This document shows, one piece after another, positions 8,330-18,113 of a stretch of 64,000 nt of DNA; position 1 is the stretch's first letter, and the number at the start of each line of letters is the position of its first letter. The DNA comes from Lautropia sp. SCN 69-89 (lineage in GTDB: Bacteria > Pseudomonadota > Gammaproteobacteria > Burkholderiales > Burkholderiaceae_E), in the NCBI GenBank assembly GCA_001724855.1, contig MEED01000017.1, positions 39,231 through 103,230 on the forward strand. The letters run 5' to 3'. Under the pieces are notes generated by a model. It was not told where the DNA came from. It saw only the letters and a program-made list of their open reading frames with translations, and did no database searches. The translations under genes and the position numbers were made by a program.

Positions 8330-8869
8330 ATGTCGAAGCATGCGGGTCCAGCGGCACTGGCACTCCACGTCAACGGCGTGGTGCACCAGCTTGCGGTGCC
8401 GCCCGAAGCGTCCCTCCTGGCGGTGCTGCGCAACGACCTCGGGCTGAACGGCCCGAAATACGGGTGTGGCCTGGGACAGTGCGGAGCATGCACCGTGCTG
8501 GTCGACGGCGTGGCCGCGCGCGCCTGTGTGATTCCGGTCGGCGGCATGGCGGGGCGCGCCATCACCACGCTCGAGGGTCTGGGCGACCGTAATCGCCCGC
8601 ATCCGGTCCAGCAGGCGTTCATCGATGCGCAGGCGGCACAGTGCGGCTATTGCCTGAACGGCATGATCATGATGGCGGCCGCCCTGCTTGCCGAGCGGCC
8701 GCGCCCCACCGAGGCCGATATCCGCCGTGCACTGTCGGGCAACCTGTGCCGTTGCGGCACGCACGTGGAGATCGTGGAGGCGGTGCTGCGGGCGGCCGAC
8801 CTCCTGAGCGCGTCCGGCGGCAGCCAGTCGGCGCCCGCCGCGGCGATCGCCCACCCTGCAGAGACCTGA
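8330..8869 (+). CDS. nicA: Nicotinate dehydrogenase subunit A, [2Fe-2S] protein
   Basis: This 179-residue protein starts at ATG 8330 with GGGAG upstream. It has the two-domain xanthine-oxidase-type ferredoxin layout: a plant-type cluster ([16 protein letters not shown], residues about 44-60) and an alpha-helical cluster domain ([11 protein letters not shown], then NLCRCGTH). It passes electrons from the Mo cofactor in NicB towards the cytochrome c domains. Together NicAB hydroxylates nicotinate to 6-hydroxynicotinate. The C-terminal 20 residues are Ala-rich. A related 2-Fe-2S subunit of another aromatic hydroxylase is possible, but the adjacent fused NicB makes NicA the best call. Confidence 0.85.
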   Translation: MSKHAGPAALALHVNGVVHQLAVPPEASLLAVLRNDLGLNGPKYGCGLGQCGACTVLVDGVAARACVIPVGGMAGRAITTLEGLGDRNRPHPVQQAFIDAQAAQCGYCLNGMIMMAAALLAERPRPTEADIRRALSGNLCRCGTHVEIVEAVLRAADLLSASGGSQSAPAAAIAHPAET

Positions 8870-8876
8870 GCCCACA

Positions 8877-11800
8877 GTGAGCCGCCCGGAGCAACTTCGC
8901 ACCCGCACCGATTTCCTCGCCGCCGGCGGGGTTCTGCTCGTCACCCGCGAGTCGCCCCCGCCCGCGCCTGCGGCGCGGGGTCAGCCGCCGAGCGTGCCGG
9001 CCGACCCCGGCGAAGGTCCCGAAATCCTTCTTTCCGTCTGGGACGACGGCCAGGTCATCGCATTGAACGGTCACGTCGACCTCGGCACGGGCCTGCGCAC
9101 CGCGCTGGCCCAGATCGTCGCCGAGGAGCTCGACGTGTCGTTCGAGCGGGTGCACATGGTGCTGGGCGACACCGCACGCGCGCCCAACCAGGGATTGACC
9201 ATCGCCAGTGCCTCGATCCAGGTCACCGCGGTGCCGCTGCGGCAGGCGGCGGCCCAGGCGCGCGCGTTCCTCCTCGAACGCGCCGCCGAGGTCCTCGGCG
9301 TGCGACCCGAATTGCTCACGGTGCGCGACGGCATGATCGAATGCCGCAATGGCGAGGCCGACCGACGCATCGGCTACGACGCGCTGCTGCGCGGCCGCCG
9401 CTACGAGCTGCGCCTGGACCCGCAGGCCCGGCTCAAGCCTCGCGCGGAGTACCGCATCGTCGGCCAGCCCGTGCCGCGTGTCGACATCCCGGCCAAGGCC
9501 TTCGGCGAAACCGCCTTCGTGCACGACCTGCGCCTGCCCGGGATGCTGCACGGCCGGGTGGTGCGCCCGCCGTATGCGGGAGCCGATCATGGCGAGTTCA
9601 TCGGCAACACGCTCGAGTCGGTCGACGAAGCATCGATTGCCCACATCCCGGGCATCCGCGCGGTGGTAGTGATCCGAGACTTCGTCGGCGTCGTGGCCGA
9701 GCGCGAAGAGCACGCCGAGCAGGCGGCCGCCGCGCTGCGCGTTCGCTGGAAGGCGTGGCCCGGGCTTCCTCCGCTCGGCGATCTCGAGGACGCGCTGCGC
9801 GCCAATCCGGCGAGTACGCGCAAGGTCGTCGACGAGGGCGACGTCGATGCGGCGCTGGCCGGCTCCGACACGCCGATGTCGCGCACCTACGTGTGGCCCT
9901 ACCAGATGCACGCCTCGATCGGGCCGTCGTGTGCGGTGGCCATATGGCACGGCGACGAGCCGCGGCCCCACGTGCTCACGGTCTGGGCAGGCACGCAGAA
10001 CCCGCACGTGCTGCGCGCCGACATCGCCAGGCTGCTCGGCGTCGCCGATCCGGCGATCGAAGTGGTCCGCATGGAGGCTGCCGGCTGCTACGGGCGCAAC
10101 TGCGCCGACGACGTGGCCGCCGACGCCGCGCTGCTGGCGCGCGCCGTCGGCGCGCCGGTGCGGGTGCAACTGACCCGTGAGCAGGAGCACCTGTGGGAGC
10201 CCAAGGGCACCGCACAATGGATGCAGGTGCGCGGCGGGCTCGATGCCGACGGATCCTTCGGGGCCTACGATTTCTCGGTCTCGTATCCGTCCAACGGTGC
10301 ACCGACGCTGGCGCTGTTGCTGACACGCACCGTGGATCCGGTGGCACGCTCGTTCGAGATGGGCGACCGCACCGCGCGTCCGCCCTACTCGGTGCCCAAC
10401 CTGCGGGTCACCATTCACGACATGGCGCCGATCCTGCGCGCATCGTGGCTGCGCGGCGTATCGGCGCTGCCCAATTCGTTCGCCCACGAGTCGTTCGTCG
10501 ACGAACTGGCCACCGAGGCGCGCGTCGATCCGCTCGAGTTCAGGCTGCGCCACCTTCAGGATCCGCGTGCGCACGAACTGCTGCGCGCCACCGCCGAGCA
10601 GGCGGGATGGGTCGCGCACGACGGACCGCAGCAGATGGGCGCCACCGGCGATCTGCTGCACGGGCGCGGCGTGGCCTACGCGCGCTACGTCCACGGGCAG
10701 TGGCCGGGCGTCGCCGCCGCCTGGTCGGCCTGGGTCGCCGACGTCGACGTCGATCGGAAAACCGGCGAGGTGCACGTCAGGCGCGTGGTGGTCGGCCAGG
10801 ACGCCGGGCTGACGATCAATCCGACCGGCGTGCGTCACCAGCTCCATGGCAACGTGGTCCAGACCACGAGCCGCGCGCTCAAGGAGCGCGTGCGGATCGA
10901 TCCGGCCACCAGCGCCGTCTCGGGTCGCGAATGGGGCAGCTACCCCATCCTCAGCTTCCGGGAAGTACCGGTCATCGAGGTGGTGACGATGCCGCGCCCC
11001 GGCGAGCCGCCGCTCGGTGTCGGCGAGTCCTCGTCGGTGCCCGGCACGGCGGCCATCGCCAACGCCATCTTCGACGCCACCGGCATCCGCTTCCGGCAGC
11101 CGCCGTTCACCGCCGAGGTGGTGCGCGCGGCGCTCAATCCGCTGCCCGCGCCCTCCGACGCGCAGCCGCAACGCGGCGCAGGCCAGGCAGCGGCCACGCA
11201 CGCGCCGCCGGCAGCCGCCCGCTGGCCGCGCCGCAAGCACTGGTGGGCGGCAGCCGGCGCGCTGCTCGCCGGCGTGGCCGGCTTCGCCGCGGGCACGCTC
11301 GGCTGGCGCGCGGCAATCGCGCCGGTCGCGCGCGCCGACACGTCGATGTATACCGCCGCCACTCTCGAGCGGGGCCGCCAGCTCGCGGCGGTCGGCAACT
11401 GCGTGGGCTGCCATACCGCGCCGGGCGGTCCGCCGAACGCCGGCGGCCTCGCCATGGAAACGCCTTTCGGCACCATCCACACCACCAATCTCACGCCGGA
11501 CGTCGAGACCGGCATCGGCGCCTGGTCGCTGGCCGCATTCCAGCGCGCGATGCGCGAAGGCATTTCGCGCGACGGCCGACATCTCTATCCCGCGTTCCCG
11601 TACACCTCGTACACGCGTACCAGCGACGAAGACCTGACTGCGCTCTATGCCTGGCTGATGAGCCAGCCGTCGGTGCGCCGCGAGACAGCCCCCACCCGGC
11701 TCGCATTCCCGTACGGCATGCGCCCGCTGATGGCCCTGTGGAACGCGCTGTTCCTGCAGCCCGGCGCAGTGACCCAGGCCGATCCGTCACGCTCGGCGCA

Positions 11801-12548
11801 ATGGAACCGCGGCGAGTACCTGGTCAACGGCCTGGGCCATTGCGCTGCCTGCCATACCGAGCGCAACTTCCTAGGGGCCGAACGCAGCGGCACGGCCTAC
11901 CTCGGCGGCGCGATGGTGAAGGGCTGGGACGCGCCGGCGCTGACCTCGGCGAGCCGCACGCCGGTTCCGTGGACCGAGGACGCGTTCTATCGCTACCTGC
12001 GTGATGGCCACAGTCCGCAGCACGGCGCTGCTTCCGGCCCGATGGCGCCGGTGGTCGCCGAACTCGCGGCGCTGCCCGACGAGGACCTGCGCGCGATGGC
12101 GCACTACCTGGCCTCGTTCAACCCGTCGGTTTCCGAGGCCGAGGCCGAGGCCGCGGCCCAGGCCGCGATCCTCGAGGCACGCGCCTCGGCCCTCACATCG
12201 GCTCGGGCCGCGCCGGGCGCGGCCTCGCGCATGTTCGAGGTCGCCTGCGGGGCCTGCCACCACGACGGCGACGGGCCACACCTGCTGGGCGTGAACACAC
12301 CGCTGGCGCTCAACAGCAACCTGCACGCAGAACGCCCCGACAACCTCGTCCGGGTCATCCTCGAAGGCATCCAGGCGCCTGCGACGCGCGCCATCGGCTT
12401 CATGCCGGCCTACGCGCAGGCTCTCGACGATCGCCAGGTGGCGGAACTGGCAGCCTGGATGCGCCAGCGCTACGCGCCCGGCAAGCCGCCATGGAGCGAG
12501 CTGGAGCAAGCGGTGGCGCGGGTGCGCGCCTCGCCGTCGCAGCCGTAA
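8877..12548 (+). CDS. nicB: Nicotinate dehydrogenase subunit B, molybdopterin plus tri-haem cytochrome c
   Basis: This 1223-residue protein starts at GTG 8877, 7 nt after nicA. Residues about 50-750 form the xanthine-dehydrogenase-type Mo-binding part ([60 protein letters not shown] with the likely catalytic Glu717). A single hydrophobic segment near residues 785-805 is a probable membrane anchor, followed by three c-haem motifs: CVGCH (about 842), CAACH (about 989) and CGACH (about 1123). This matches NicB of the aerobic nicotinate pathway. The enzyme is periplasm-facing or membrane-bound, and electrons leave via cytochrome c. Confidence 0.88.
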   Translation: MSRPEQLRTRTDFLAAGGVLLVTRESPPPAPAARGQPPSVPADPGEGPEILLSVWDDGQVIALNGHVDLGTGLRTALAQIVAEELDVSFERVHMVLGDTARAPNQGLTIASASIQVTAVPLRQAAAQARAFLLERAAEVLGVRPELLTVRDGMIECRNGEADRRIGYDALLRGRRYELRLDPQARLKPRAEYRIVGQPVPRVDIPAKAFGETAFVHDLRLPGMLHGRVVRPPYAGADHGEFIGNTLESVDEASIAHIPGIRAVVVIRDFVGVVAEREEHAEQAAAALRVRWKAWPGLPPLGDLEDALRANPASTRKVVDEGDVDAALAGSDTPMSRTYVWPYQMHASIGPSCAVAIWHGDEPRPHVLTVWAGTQNPHVLRADIARLLGVADPAIEVVRMEAAGCYGRNCADDVAADAALLARAVGAPVRVQLTREQEHLWEPKGTAQWMQVRGGLDADGSFGAYDFSVSYPSNGAPTLALLLTRTVDPVARSFEMGDRTARPPYSVPNLRVTIHDMAPILRASWLRGVSALPNSFAHESFVDELATEARVDPLEFRLRHLQDPRAHELLRATAEQAGWVAHDGPQQMGATGDLLHGRGVAYARYVHGQWPGVAAAWSAWVADVDVDRKTGEVHVRRVVVGQDAGLTINPTGVRHQLHGNVVQTTSRALKERVRIDPATSAVSGREWGSYPILSFREVPVIEVVTMPRPGEPPLGVGESSSVPGTAAIANAIFDATGIRFRQPPFTAEVVRAALNPLPAPSDAQPQRGAGQAAATHAPPAAARWPRRKHWWAAAGALLAGVAGFAAGTLGWRAAIAPVARADTSMYTAATLERGRQLAAVGNCVGCHTAPGGPPNAGGLAMETPFGTIHTTNLTPDVETGIGAWSLAAFQRAMREGISRDGRHLYPAFPYTSYTRTSDEDLTALYAWLMSQPSVRRETAPTRLAFPYGMRPLMALWNALFLQPGAVTQADPSRSAQWNRGEYLVNGLGHCAACHTERNFLGAERSGTAYLGGAMVKGWDAPALTSASRTPVPWTEDAFYRYLRDGHSPQHGAASGPMAPVVAELAALPDEDLRAMAHYLASFNPSVSEAEAEAAAQAAILEARASALTSARAAPGAASRMFEVACGACHHDGDGPHLLGVNTPLALNSNLHAERPDNLVRVILEGIQAPATRAIGFMPAYAQALDDRQVAELAAWMRQRYAPGKPPWSELEQAVARVRASPSQP

Positions 12549-12567
12549 CCGCGGCGGGTGCCGCCAC

Positions 12568-13998
12568 TCAGGCTGCCGTATACGCCGTCTTCACCGTGGT
12601 GAAGAACTCGGCCGCGTAGCGGCCCTGCTCGCGCGGCCCATAGCTCGAGCCCTTGCGGCCCCCAAAGGGCACGTGGTAGTCGACGCCAGCCGTTGGAACG
12701 TTGACCATCACCATGCCCGCCTGCGCCTCGCGCTTGAAGCGGGTGGCCGCGGCCAGCGAACTCGTGCAGATGCCGGCCGAGAGACCGAACTCGGTGTCGT
12801 TGGCCAGGGCCAGCGCGTGATCGAGATCGTCAGCAGGGATCACACAGGCCACCGGTCCGAAGATCTCTTCGCGCGCGATGCGCATGTCGGGCCCGGCTTC
12901 GGTGAACAGCGCCGGCTCGAGGTAGTAGCCCGGCGTCGCCCGCTCGACGCGCGCACCGCCGATGACGAGCCGCGCACCTTCCGCCCGGCCGAGTTCGATG
13001 TAGCTCAGGTCCTGTGCGAGTTGGCTGTCGTCGACCACCGGTCCGATGTCGGTGCCGGCGGCGCGCGCGTCACCCACCTTCAGGCGCTGCAGGCGCTGCG
13101 AGACCGCCTCGACGAAGCGCGGGAGGATTCCCTTCTGGACGATGAAGCGGCTCGAGGCGGTGCAGCGCTGGCCCGTGGAGTAGTAGGCGCCCTGCACCGC
13201 GCACTCGACCGCGCGCGCGAGATCGGCGTCGTCGAGCACCACCAGCGGGTTCTTGCCGCCCATCTCGAGCTGCACCTTGGCGAAGCGTGCGGTCGCACCG
13301 GCCAGCACGCGCCGCCCGGTGCTCACCGAGCCGGTGAAGCTGATCGCATCGACTCCCTTGTCTTCGATCAGCGTCTGGCCGACACGCCCGCCAGGCCCCA
13401 TCACCAGGTTGAACACGCCCGCCGGCAGCCCCGCCCGGCTGATGATCTCGGCCAGCGCCCAGGCCGAGCCGGGCACCAGGTCGGCCGGCTTGAACACGAC
13501 GCAGTTGCCGTAGGCCAGGGCGGGTGCGATCTTCCAGGCCGGGATCGCGATCGGGAAGTTCCAGGGCGTGATGATGCCGACCACGCCGACCGGCTCGCGA
13601 GTGACGTCGACCTCGACGCCGGGGCGCACCGAAGGCAGGTGCTCGCCGCCGGCACGCACCACTTCGCCGGCGAAGAAGCGGAAGATCTGGCCGGCGCGCG
13701 CCACCTCGCCGATCGCCTCGGGCAGCGTCTTGCCCTCCTCGCGGGCGAGCAGGTCGCCGAGTTCGTCCTTGCGCGCCAGCAACTCGGCGCCGATGCGATC
13801 GAGCGCGTCGGCGCGCGCCTGCAGCGGGCCGCGCGCCCATGCCGCAGCGGCCGCGCGGGCGGCCTCGATGGCGACGGTCGTCTGCGCGGCATCGGCGTGT
13901 GCGTATTCGCCGACCAGGTCGTCGAGGTTGGAAGGGTTGAGGTTGCGGCGCAGGTCGGTTCCCTCGACCCACTCGCCAGCCATGTAGTTGCGATGCAT
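12568..13998 (-). CDS. NAD(P)-dependent aldehyde dehydrogenase, probably glutarate semialdehyde dehydrogenase
   Basis: This 476-residue ALDH-superfamily protein has VGIITPWNFPIAIPAWKIAPAL, the FTGSVSTGRRV cofactor loop, LEMGGKNP (general-base Glu about 245) and GQRCTASSR with the catalytic Cys279. It ends 19 nt from nicB, which converges on it. It lies just downstream of the CoA-transferase and glutaryl-CoA dehydrogenase genes (10 nt gap), so the three form one operon. Its closest relatives by eye are succinate/2-oxoglutarate semialdehyde dehydrogenases. In this operon, oxidation of glutarate semialdehyde to glutarate is the natural role, but that substrate is inferred. Confidence 0.85.
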   Translation of the reverse strand: MHRNYMAGEWVEGTDLRRNLNPSNLDDLVGEYAHADAAQTTVAIEAARAAAAAWARGPLQARADALDRIGAELLARKDELGDLLAREEGKTLPEAIGEVARAGQIFRFFAGEVVRAGGEHLPSVRPGVEVDVTREPVGVVGIITPWNFPIAIPAWKIAPALAYGNCVVFKPADLVPGSAWALAEIISRAGLPAGVFNLVMGPGGRVGQTLIEDKGVDAISFTGSVSTGRRVLAGATARFAKVQLEMGGKNPLVVLDDADLARAVECAVQGAYYSTGQRCTASSRFIVQKGILPRFVEAVSQRLQRLKVGDARAAGTDIGPVVDDSQLAQDLSYIELGRAEGARLVIGGARVERATPGYYLEPALFTEAGPDMRIAREEIFGPVACVIPADDLDHALALANDTEFGLSAGICTSSLAAATRFKREAQAGMVMVNVPTAGVDYHVPFGGRKGSSYGPREQGRYAAEFFTTVKTAYTAA

Positions 13999-14007
13999 GC
14001 GTCCTCC

Positions 14008-15297
14008 TCAGACGACCTGTTGGCGCCGCAGCGCGGCAAGGGCCGCCTCGTCGAGCTCCAGCCATTCGCGCAGCACTTCGTCGGTATGCTCACCGAGCCG
14101 GGGCGGCGCGTTGCGGTAGACGACGGGCGAGGCGGAGAGCCGGATCGGGTTGGCCACCAATGGCACCGTGCCAGCCTGCGGGTGAGGCAACTCGATGCGC
14201 AGGCCCCGGGCGCGCACTTGCGGATCCGCGAAGACCTGGTCGATCCGGTTGATGGGGCCGCAGGGCACGCCCGCCGACTCGAGCGCAGCGATCCATTCTC
14301 CGGTGGTGCGCGTCACGGTCGCCTGGCGCAACAGCGGGATGAGCACGGCACGATGGGCCACGCGCTGCGGATTGGTGGCGAAGCGTTCGTCAGTGCCCCA
14401 TTCCGGATGGCCGGCCACCGCGCAGAAACGCGCGAACTGCCCGTCGTTGCCGATGGCGAGAATCATGTCGCCGTCGGCAGTGGGGAAGTCCTGGTAGGGC
14501 ACGATGTTCGGATGCGCGTTGCCCATGCGCCGCGGCACCACGCCGCCGGCCAGGTAATTGGAGGCCTGGTTGGCGAGGCAGGCGATCTGCACGTCGAGCA
14601 GCGCCAGGTCGATGTGCTGGCCGCGTCCCGAGCGCTCGCGCTCGGCGAGCGCGGCCTGCACGGCGATGGTGGCGTACAGGCCGGTCATGATGTCGGTGAG
14701 CGCCACTCCCACCTTCTGCGGGCCGGCGCCTTCCTCGCCGTCGGCGCGCCCCGTGACACTCATCAGGCCGCCCATGCCCTGGATGAGGAAATCGTAGCCG
14801 GCGCGCGGCGCGTACGGCCCATCCTGGCCAAAGCCGGTGATCGAGCAGTACACCAGGCGCGGATTCGAAGCACTCAGGCTGGCGTAGTCCAGACCGTATT
14901 GCCTCAGGCCGCCGAGCTTGAAATTCTCGAGCAGCACGTCGGCTTGCCGGGCCAGGCGACGCACCAGCGACTGCCCGTCGGCTTGCGCCATGTCGATCGT
15001 GACCGAGCGCTTGTTCCGATTGGTACAGAGGAAGTAGGCCGCATCGCCGGTGTCGCGGCCAGCGGTGTCCTTCAGGTACGGCGGCCCCCAGCTGCGTGTG
15101 TCGTCGCCTGCGCCCGGACGTTCGACCTTGATCACGTCGGCGCCGAGGTCGGCGAGCAACTGGCCCGCCCACGGGCCGGCCAGCACGCGCGACAGATCGA
15201 GCACGCGTATGCCGGCCAGCGGCGGCGCCCGATCGGTGGTGCTGTCGGCGGCAAGTGCGCCGGAGGCACCGGCGTCGCGGGAATGCGCGTTCGACAT
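14008..15297 (-). CDS. CaiB/BaiF family CoA-transferase, probably succinyl-CoA:glutarate CoA-transferase
   Basis: This 429-residue class III CoA-transferase opens with LAGIRVLDLSRVLAGPWAGQ and contains GADVIKVERPGAGDDTRSWGPP and the conserved active-site Asp169 in YDFLIQGMGG. It is 8 nt downstream of the glutaryl-CoA dehydrogenase gene. The CaiB-gcdH pairing recurs in bacteria and matches the human glutarate CoA-transferase that activates glutarate with succinyl-CoA. The ALDH gene follows it. The residues before about 28 (Ser/Ala/Asp-rich) look non-conserved, so an internal start is possible. Confidence 0.88.
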   Translation of the reverse strand: MSNAHSRDAGASGALAADSTTDRAPPLAGIRVLDLSRVLAGPWAGQLLADLGADVIKVERPGAGDDTRSWGPPYLKDTAGRDTGDAAYFLCTNRNKRSVTIDMAQADGQSLVRRLARQADVLLENFKLGGLRQYGLDYASLSASNPRLVYCSITGFGQDGPYAPRAGYDFLIQGMGGLMSVTGRADGEEGAGPQKVGVALTDIMTGLYATIAVQAALAERERSGRGQHIDLALLDVQIACLANQASNYLAGGVVPRRMGNAHPNIVPYQDFPTADGDMILAIGNDGQFARFCAVAGHPEWGTDERFATNPQRVAHRAVLIPLLRQATVTRTTGEWIAALESAGVPCGPINRIDQVFADPQVRARGLRIELPHPQAGTVPLVANPIRLSASPVVYRNAPPRLGEHTDEVLREWLELDEAALAALRRQQVV

Positions 15298-15305
15298 CGT
15301 CGTGC

Positions 15306-16499
15306 TCAGTTCGCGAACGCCGCGATGCCGGTGATCGCGCGCCCGAGGATCAGCGCGTGCACATCATGGGTGCCCTCGTAGGTGTTGACCACCTCCAGGT
15401 TCACCAGGTGGCGAGCCACGCCGAACTCGTCGCTGATGCCGTTGCCGCCCAGCATGTCGCGCGCCGTCCGCGCGATCTCGAGGCTCTTGCCGCACGAGTT
15501 TCGCTTCATGATGCTGGTCAGCTCCACTGCCGCCACGCCCTCGTCCTTCATGCGACCGAGCCGCAGGCACCCTTGCAGGCCGAGCGCGATCTCGGCAAGC
15601 ATGTCGGCGAGCTTCTTCTGGATCAACTGGTTGGCCGCCAGCGGCCGGCCGAACTGCCTGCGATCGAGCACGTACTGGCGTGCGCGGTGGAAGCAGTCTT
15701 CGGCGGCGCCCAGCGCGCCCCAGGCGATGCCGTAGCGCGCACTGTTCAGGCAGGTGAACGGCCCGCGCAGCCCGCGCACTTCGGGAAACGCGTTGTCCTC
15801 CGGGCAGAACACGTTGTCCATCACGATCTCCCCGGTGATCGAGGCACGCAGGCCGACCTTGCCGTGGATCGCCGGAGCCGACAGCCCGCTGGCCCCTTTC
15901 TCCAGCAGGAAGCCGCGGATGGCACCCTCGTCGTCCTTGGCCCAGACGACGAAGACGTCGGCGATCGGAGCGTTGGTGATCCAGGTCTTCGCTCCCGTGA
16001 GCCGGAACCCGCCTGGCACCTTCTTCGCGCGGGTGACCATGCTGCCGGGATCGGAGCCGTGGTTGGGCTCGGTCAGGCCGAAGCAGCCGATCGACTCGCC
16101 GGCAGCGAGTTGCGGCAGGTACTTGCGCTTTTGCGCCTCGGTGCCGAATTCGTTGATCGGTACCATCACCAGCGAGCTTTGCACGCTCATCATCGAACGG
16201 TAGCCGGAGTCGACGCGCTCGACCTCGCGCGCCACCAGCCCATAGCAGACGTAGTTCAGGCCCGCCCCGCCGTACTGCTCGGGGATGGTCGCGCCGAGCA
16301 GGCCGAGCGCCCCCATCTCGCGGAAGATGGCCGGATCGGTGCGCTCGTGCCGGAACGCCTCGAGCACGCGCGGCGCCAGCCGCTCCTGGCAGTACGCTCG
16401 CGCGGCGTCGCGCACCTGGCGCTCCTCGCTGCTCAGCTGCTCGTCGAGCAGCAGCGGATCGTCGCAATGGAACGTCAGGCGCCCGGATGAGTGGCTCAT
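15306..16499 (-). CDS. gcdH: Glutaryl-CoA dehydrogenase
   Basis: This 397-residue acyl-CoA dehydrogenase is of the glutaryl-CoA type: [62 protein letters not shown]-like [17 protein letters not shown], and the hallmark [20 protein letters not shown] with catalytic Glu375. It oxidatively decarboxylates glutaryl-CoA to crotonyl-CoA and passes electrons to ETF. It is the first gene of the minus-strand gcdH-CaiB-ALDH operon and is divergent from a LysR regulator, an arrangement common for gcdH. Confidence 0.95.
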   Translation of the reverse strand: MSHSSGRLTFHCDDPLLLDEQLSSEERQVRDAARAYCQERLAPRVLEAFRHERTDPAIFREMGALGLLGATIPEQYGGAGLNYVCYGLVAREVERVDSGYRSMMSVQSSLVMVPINEFGTEAQKRKYLPQLAAGESIGCFGLTEPNHGSDPGSMVTRAKKVPGGFRLTGAKTWITNAPIADVFVVWAKDDEGAIRGFLLEKGASGLSAPAIHGKVGLRASITGEIVMDNVFCPEDNAFPEVRGLRGPFTCLNSARYGIAWGALGAAEDCFHRARQYVLDRRQFGRPLAANQLIQKKLADMLAEIALGLQGCLRLGRMKDEGVAAVELTSIMKRNSCGKSLEIARTARDMLGGNGISDEFGVARHLVNLEVVNTYEGTHDVHALILGRAITGIAAFAN

Positions 16500-16589
16500 G
16501 GTTGCTCGCAGGAAGGCAGGAGAACAGGGGCTGCGTCGCGCTTGTGCGATTCGGTCATTTCCAGGCCCTTCTCGGGCCCGATCGCAGGG

Positions 16590-16618
16590 ACTCTACGAGA
16601 CCCGCGAAGCCAACGCAA
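16590..16618 (-). promoter_or_regulatory. Candidate gcdH promoter in the divergent gcdH/lysR region
   Basis: On the minus strand TTGCGT (16613-16618) and TAGAGT (16590-16595) are separated by 17 bp, a weak sigma-70-like promoter about 90 nt upstream of gcdH. An A+T-rich block at 16617-16655, unusual in this G+C-rich window, lies just upstream of the -35 and is where a LysR activator would bind. The heptamer TTGTGCG occurs twice, at 16542-16548 and 16638-16644. Base matches are modest, so this is tentative. Confidence 0.35.
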
Positions 16619-16683
16619 TAAACTTGTTTTCACTCATTTGTGCGTAACATTCACTCCGTACCGACACCCCGGCGGTGGATGCA

Positions 16684-17685
16684 ATGCGCAGAAAAATCCC
16701 TTCGAACCTTTCGCTGATGGCATTCGAATCCGCTGCACGCCACCAGAGCTTCACCAAGGCCGCTCGCGAATTGTCTGTGACCCAGAGCGCGGTATGCCGG
16801 CAGGTGGCCGGCCTGGAGAGCTTTCTCGGCATCGATCTGTTCAGGCGCACGCGGCGCGGCGTCGTCCTCACCGAGGCGGGCGCGAACTACGGCCGCCAGG
16901 TGGCGGCACGACTGGACGAGATCGAACGCGACGCCCTGGGGATGATGTCGAGCGGGGGACGCGGCGGCATTCTGGAACTTGCGGTCGTGCCCACCTTCGC
17001 CACGCGGTGGCTGCTGCCGCGCTTGGGCGCCTTCATCGGCGCCAATGCCGACGTGGCCGTGAACCTGACCGCGCGCACCCACCCGTTCCTGTTCGACGGC
17101 ACGCCGTTCGACGCAGCGATCTACGCCGGGGAATCGAACTGGCCGGGCACCGAGGGGGTGTTCCTGATGCACGAAAACCTGGTCGCCGTAGGCAGCCCGA
17201 AGCTGATCGCGCCCCGGCGCAGGATCTCCGCGCGCGAGCTCGGCGGCATGCGCCTGCTGCAGCAGAGCACGCGTCCATACGCGTGGCGGCTATGGTTCGA
17301 GTCGCTCGGCCTTCGCGTCGACAACGATCTGGCCGGACCGCGCATGGAGTTGTTCTCCATGCTCACGGAAGCCGCCATCCAGGGCATGGGCGCCGCCCTG
17401 GTTCCGCGCTTCCTGGTCGAAGACGAACTACGCCGCGGCCTTCTTCTGGAATTGGTCGAGCATCAGTACCTGGGCGATCGCTCGTACTACCTGATCTTTC
17501 CGGAGCGCAAGGCCGGGGGCACGCTGCTGCGCACCTTCCGCGCGTGGCTGGAAGAGCAGGCGCGGGCCTATCGCGACGCCTCCGGACTTGGCTGGAGTCG
17601 CAACGCGAGCATCCCGGCCCGGACGGGAAAGCGTCGACGCACGGCACGCGACGGAGCAACCGGCACCGCGGCGCAAGGGGCGTAG
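16684..17685 (+). CDS. LysR-family regulator (GcvA-like), probable regulator of the glutarate operon
   Basis: The protein is 333 residues from ATG 16684 ([20 protein letters not shown]); a GTG at 16675 would add three residues and is less convincing. The N-terminal HTH is [24 protein letters not shown], followed by [20 protein letters not shown]. The effector domain resembles the GcvA subgroup ([36 protein letters not shown]). It is divergent from gcdH and probably activates that operon in response to glutarate or a derivative. The last 45 residues are basic and non-conserved. Confidence 0.88.
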   Translation: MRRKIPSNLSLMAFESAARHQSFTKAARELSVTQSAVCRQVAGLESFLGIDLFRRTRRGVVLTEAGANYGRQVAARLDEIERDALGMMSSGGRGGILELAVVPTFATRWLLPRLGAFIGANADVAVNLTARTHPFLFDGTPFDAAIYAGESNWPGTEGVFLMHENLVAVGSPKLIAPRRRISARELGGMRLLQQSTRPYAWRLWFESLGLRVDNDLAGPRMELFSMLTEAAIQGMGAALVPRFLVEDELRRGLLLELVEHQYLGDRSYYLIFPERKAGGTLLRTFRAWLEEQARAYRDASGLGWSRNASIPARTGKRRRTARDGATGTAAQGA

Positions 17686-17688
17686 AAT
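17683..17688 (+). promoter_or_regulatory. Candidate -10 element for the ferredoxin gene
   Basis: TAGAAT overlaps the end of the LysR gene and lies 46 nt before the ferredoxin ATG. It differs from TATAAT at one position. No good -35 is visible 16-18 bp upstream, so the call rests on the -10 alone. Confidence 0.3.
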
Positions 17689-17734
17689 CGCAAGCGCCTC
17701 GCGCCTGCGCCGGGCGCAACACTCGATCATCGCC

Positions 17735-18058
17735 ATGACCCACGTCGTTCTCGATTCCTGTATCCGTTGCCGCTACACCGACTGCGTCGACGTCTGCCCC
17801 GTCGACTGCTTCCGCATCGGCCCCAACATGCTCGTCATCGACCCCGACGAATGCATCGACTGCGCGGTGTGCGTGCCCGAGTGTCCGGTCGAGGCGATCA
17901 AGGCCGAGGAAGACGTGCCTGCGGAACAGGTCGGATTCGTCGCCCTGAACGCCGAGCTGGCCCCTTCCTGGCCGGCCATCACGCGCAAACAGGATCCGCT
18001 GCCCGAGGCCGAGCAGTGGAAAGACGTGACCGACAAGCTGCAGTACCTAGAACGCTGA
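17735..18058 (+). CDS. fdxA: 7Fe-type ferredoxin
   Basis: This 107-residue ferredoxin starts at ATG 17735. The N-terminal sequence [24 protein letters not shown] and the second motif [16 protein letters not shown] give the FdxA-type [3Fe-4S]/[4Fe-4S] pattern, with the C-terminal extension (about residues 60-107) typical of this class. It is a soluble cytoplasmic electron carrier. The large oxidoreductase gene starts 55 nt downstream on the same strand, making it a plausible redox partner. Confidence 0.95.
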   Translation: MTHVVLDSCIRCRYTDCVDVCPVDCFRIGPNMLVIDPDECIDCAVCVPECPVEAIKAEEDVPAEQVGFVALNAELAPSWPAITRKQDPLPEAEQWKDVTDKLQYLER

Positions 18059-18113
18059 GCCAACGCAGCGGGCGCACGTCGTCACGCCCGGCCCGGTTGC
18101 CGCAGGAGTCGCA

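Noticed and set aside
11340..12548. A separate cytochrome c gene after a shorter NicB
   Set aside because: There is no stop or convincing internal start; the Mo domain runs through a membrane segment into the haem domain in one frame, as in known NicB.
12673..15381. 900-codon plus-strand open frame opposite the ALDH and CoA-transferase genes
   Set aside because: Low-complexity composition and no recognisable domain; the minus strand holds intact, motif-bearing enzymes.
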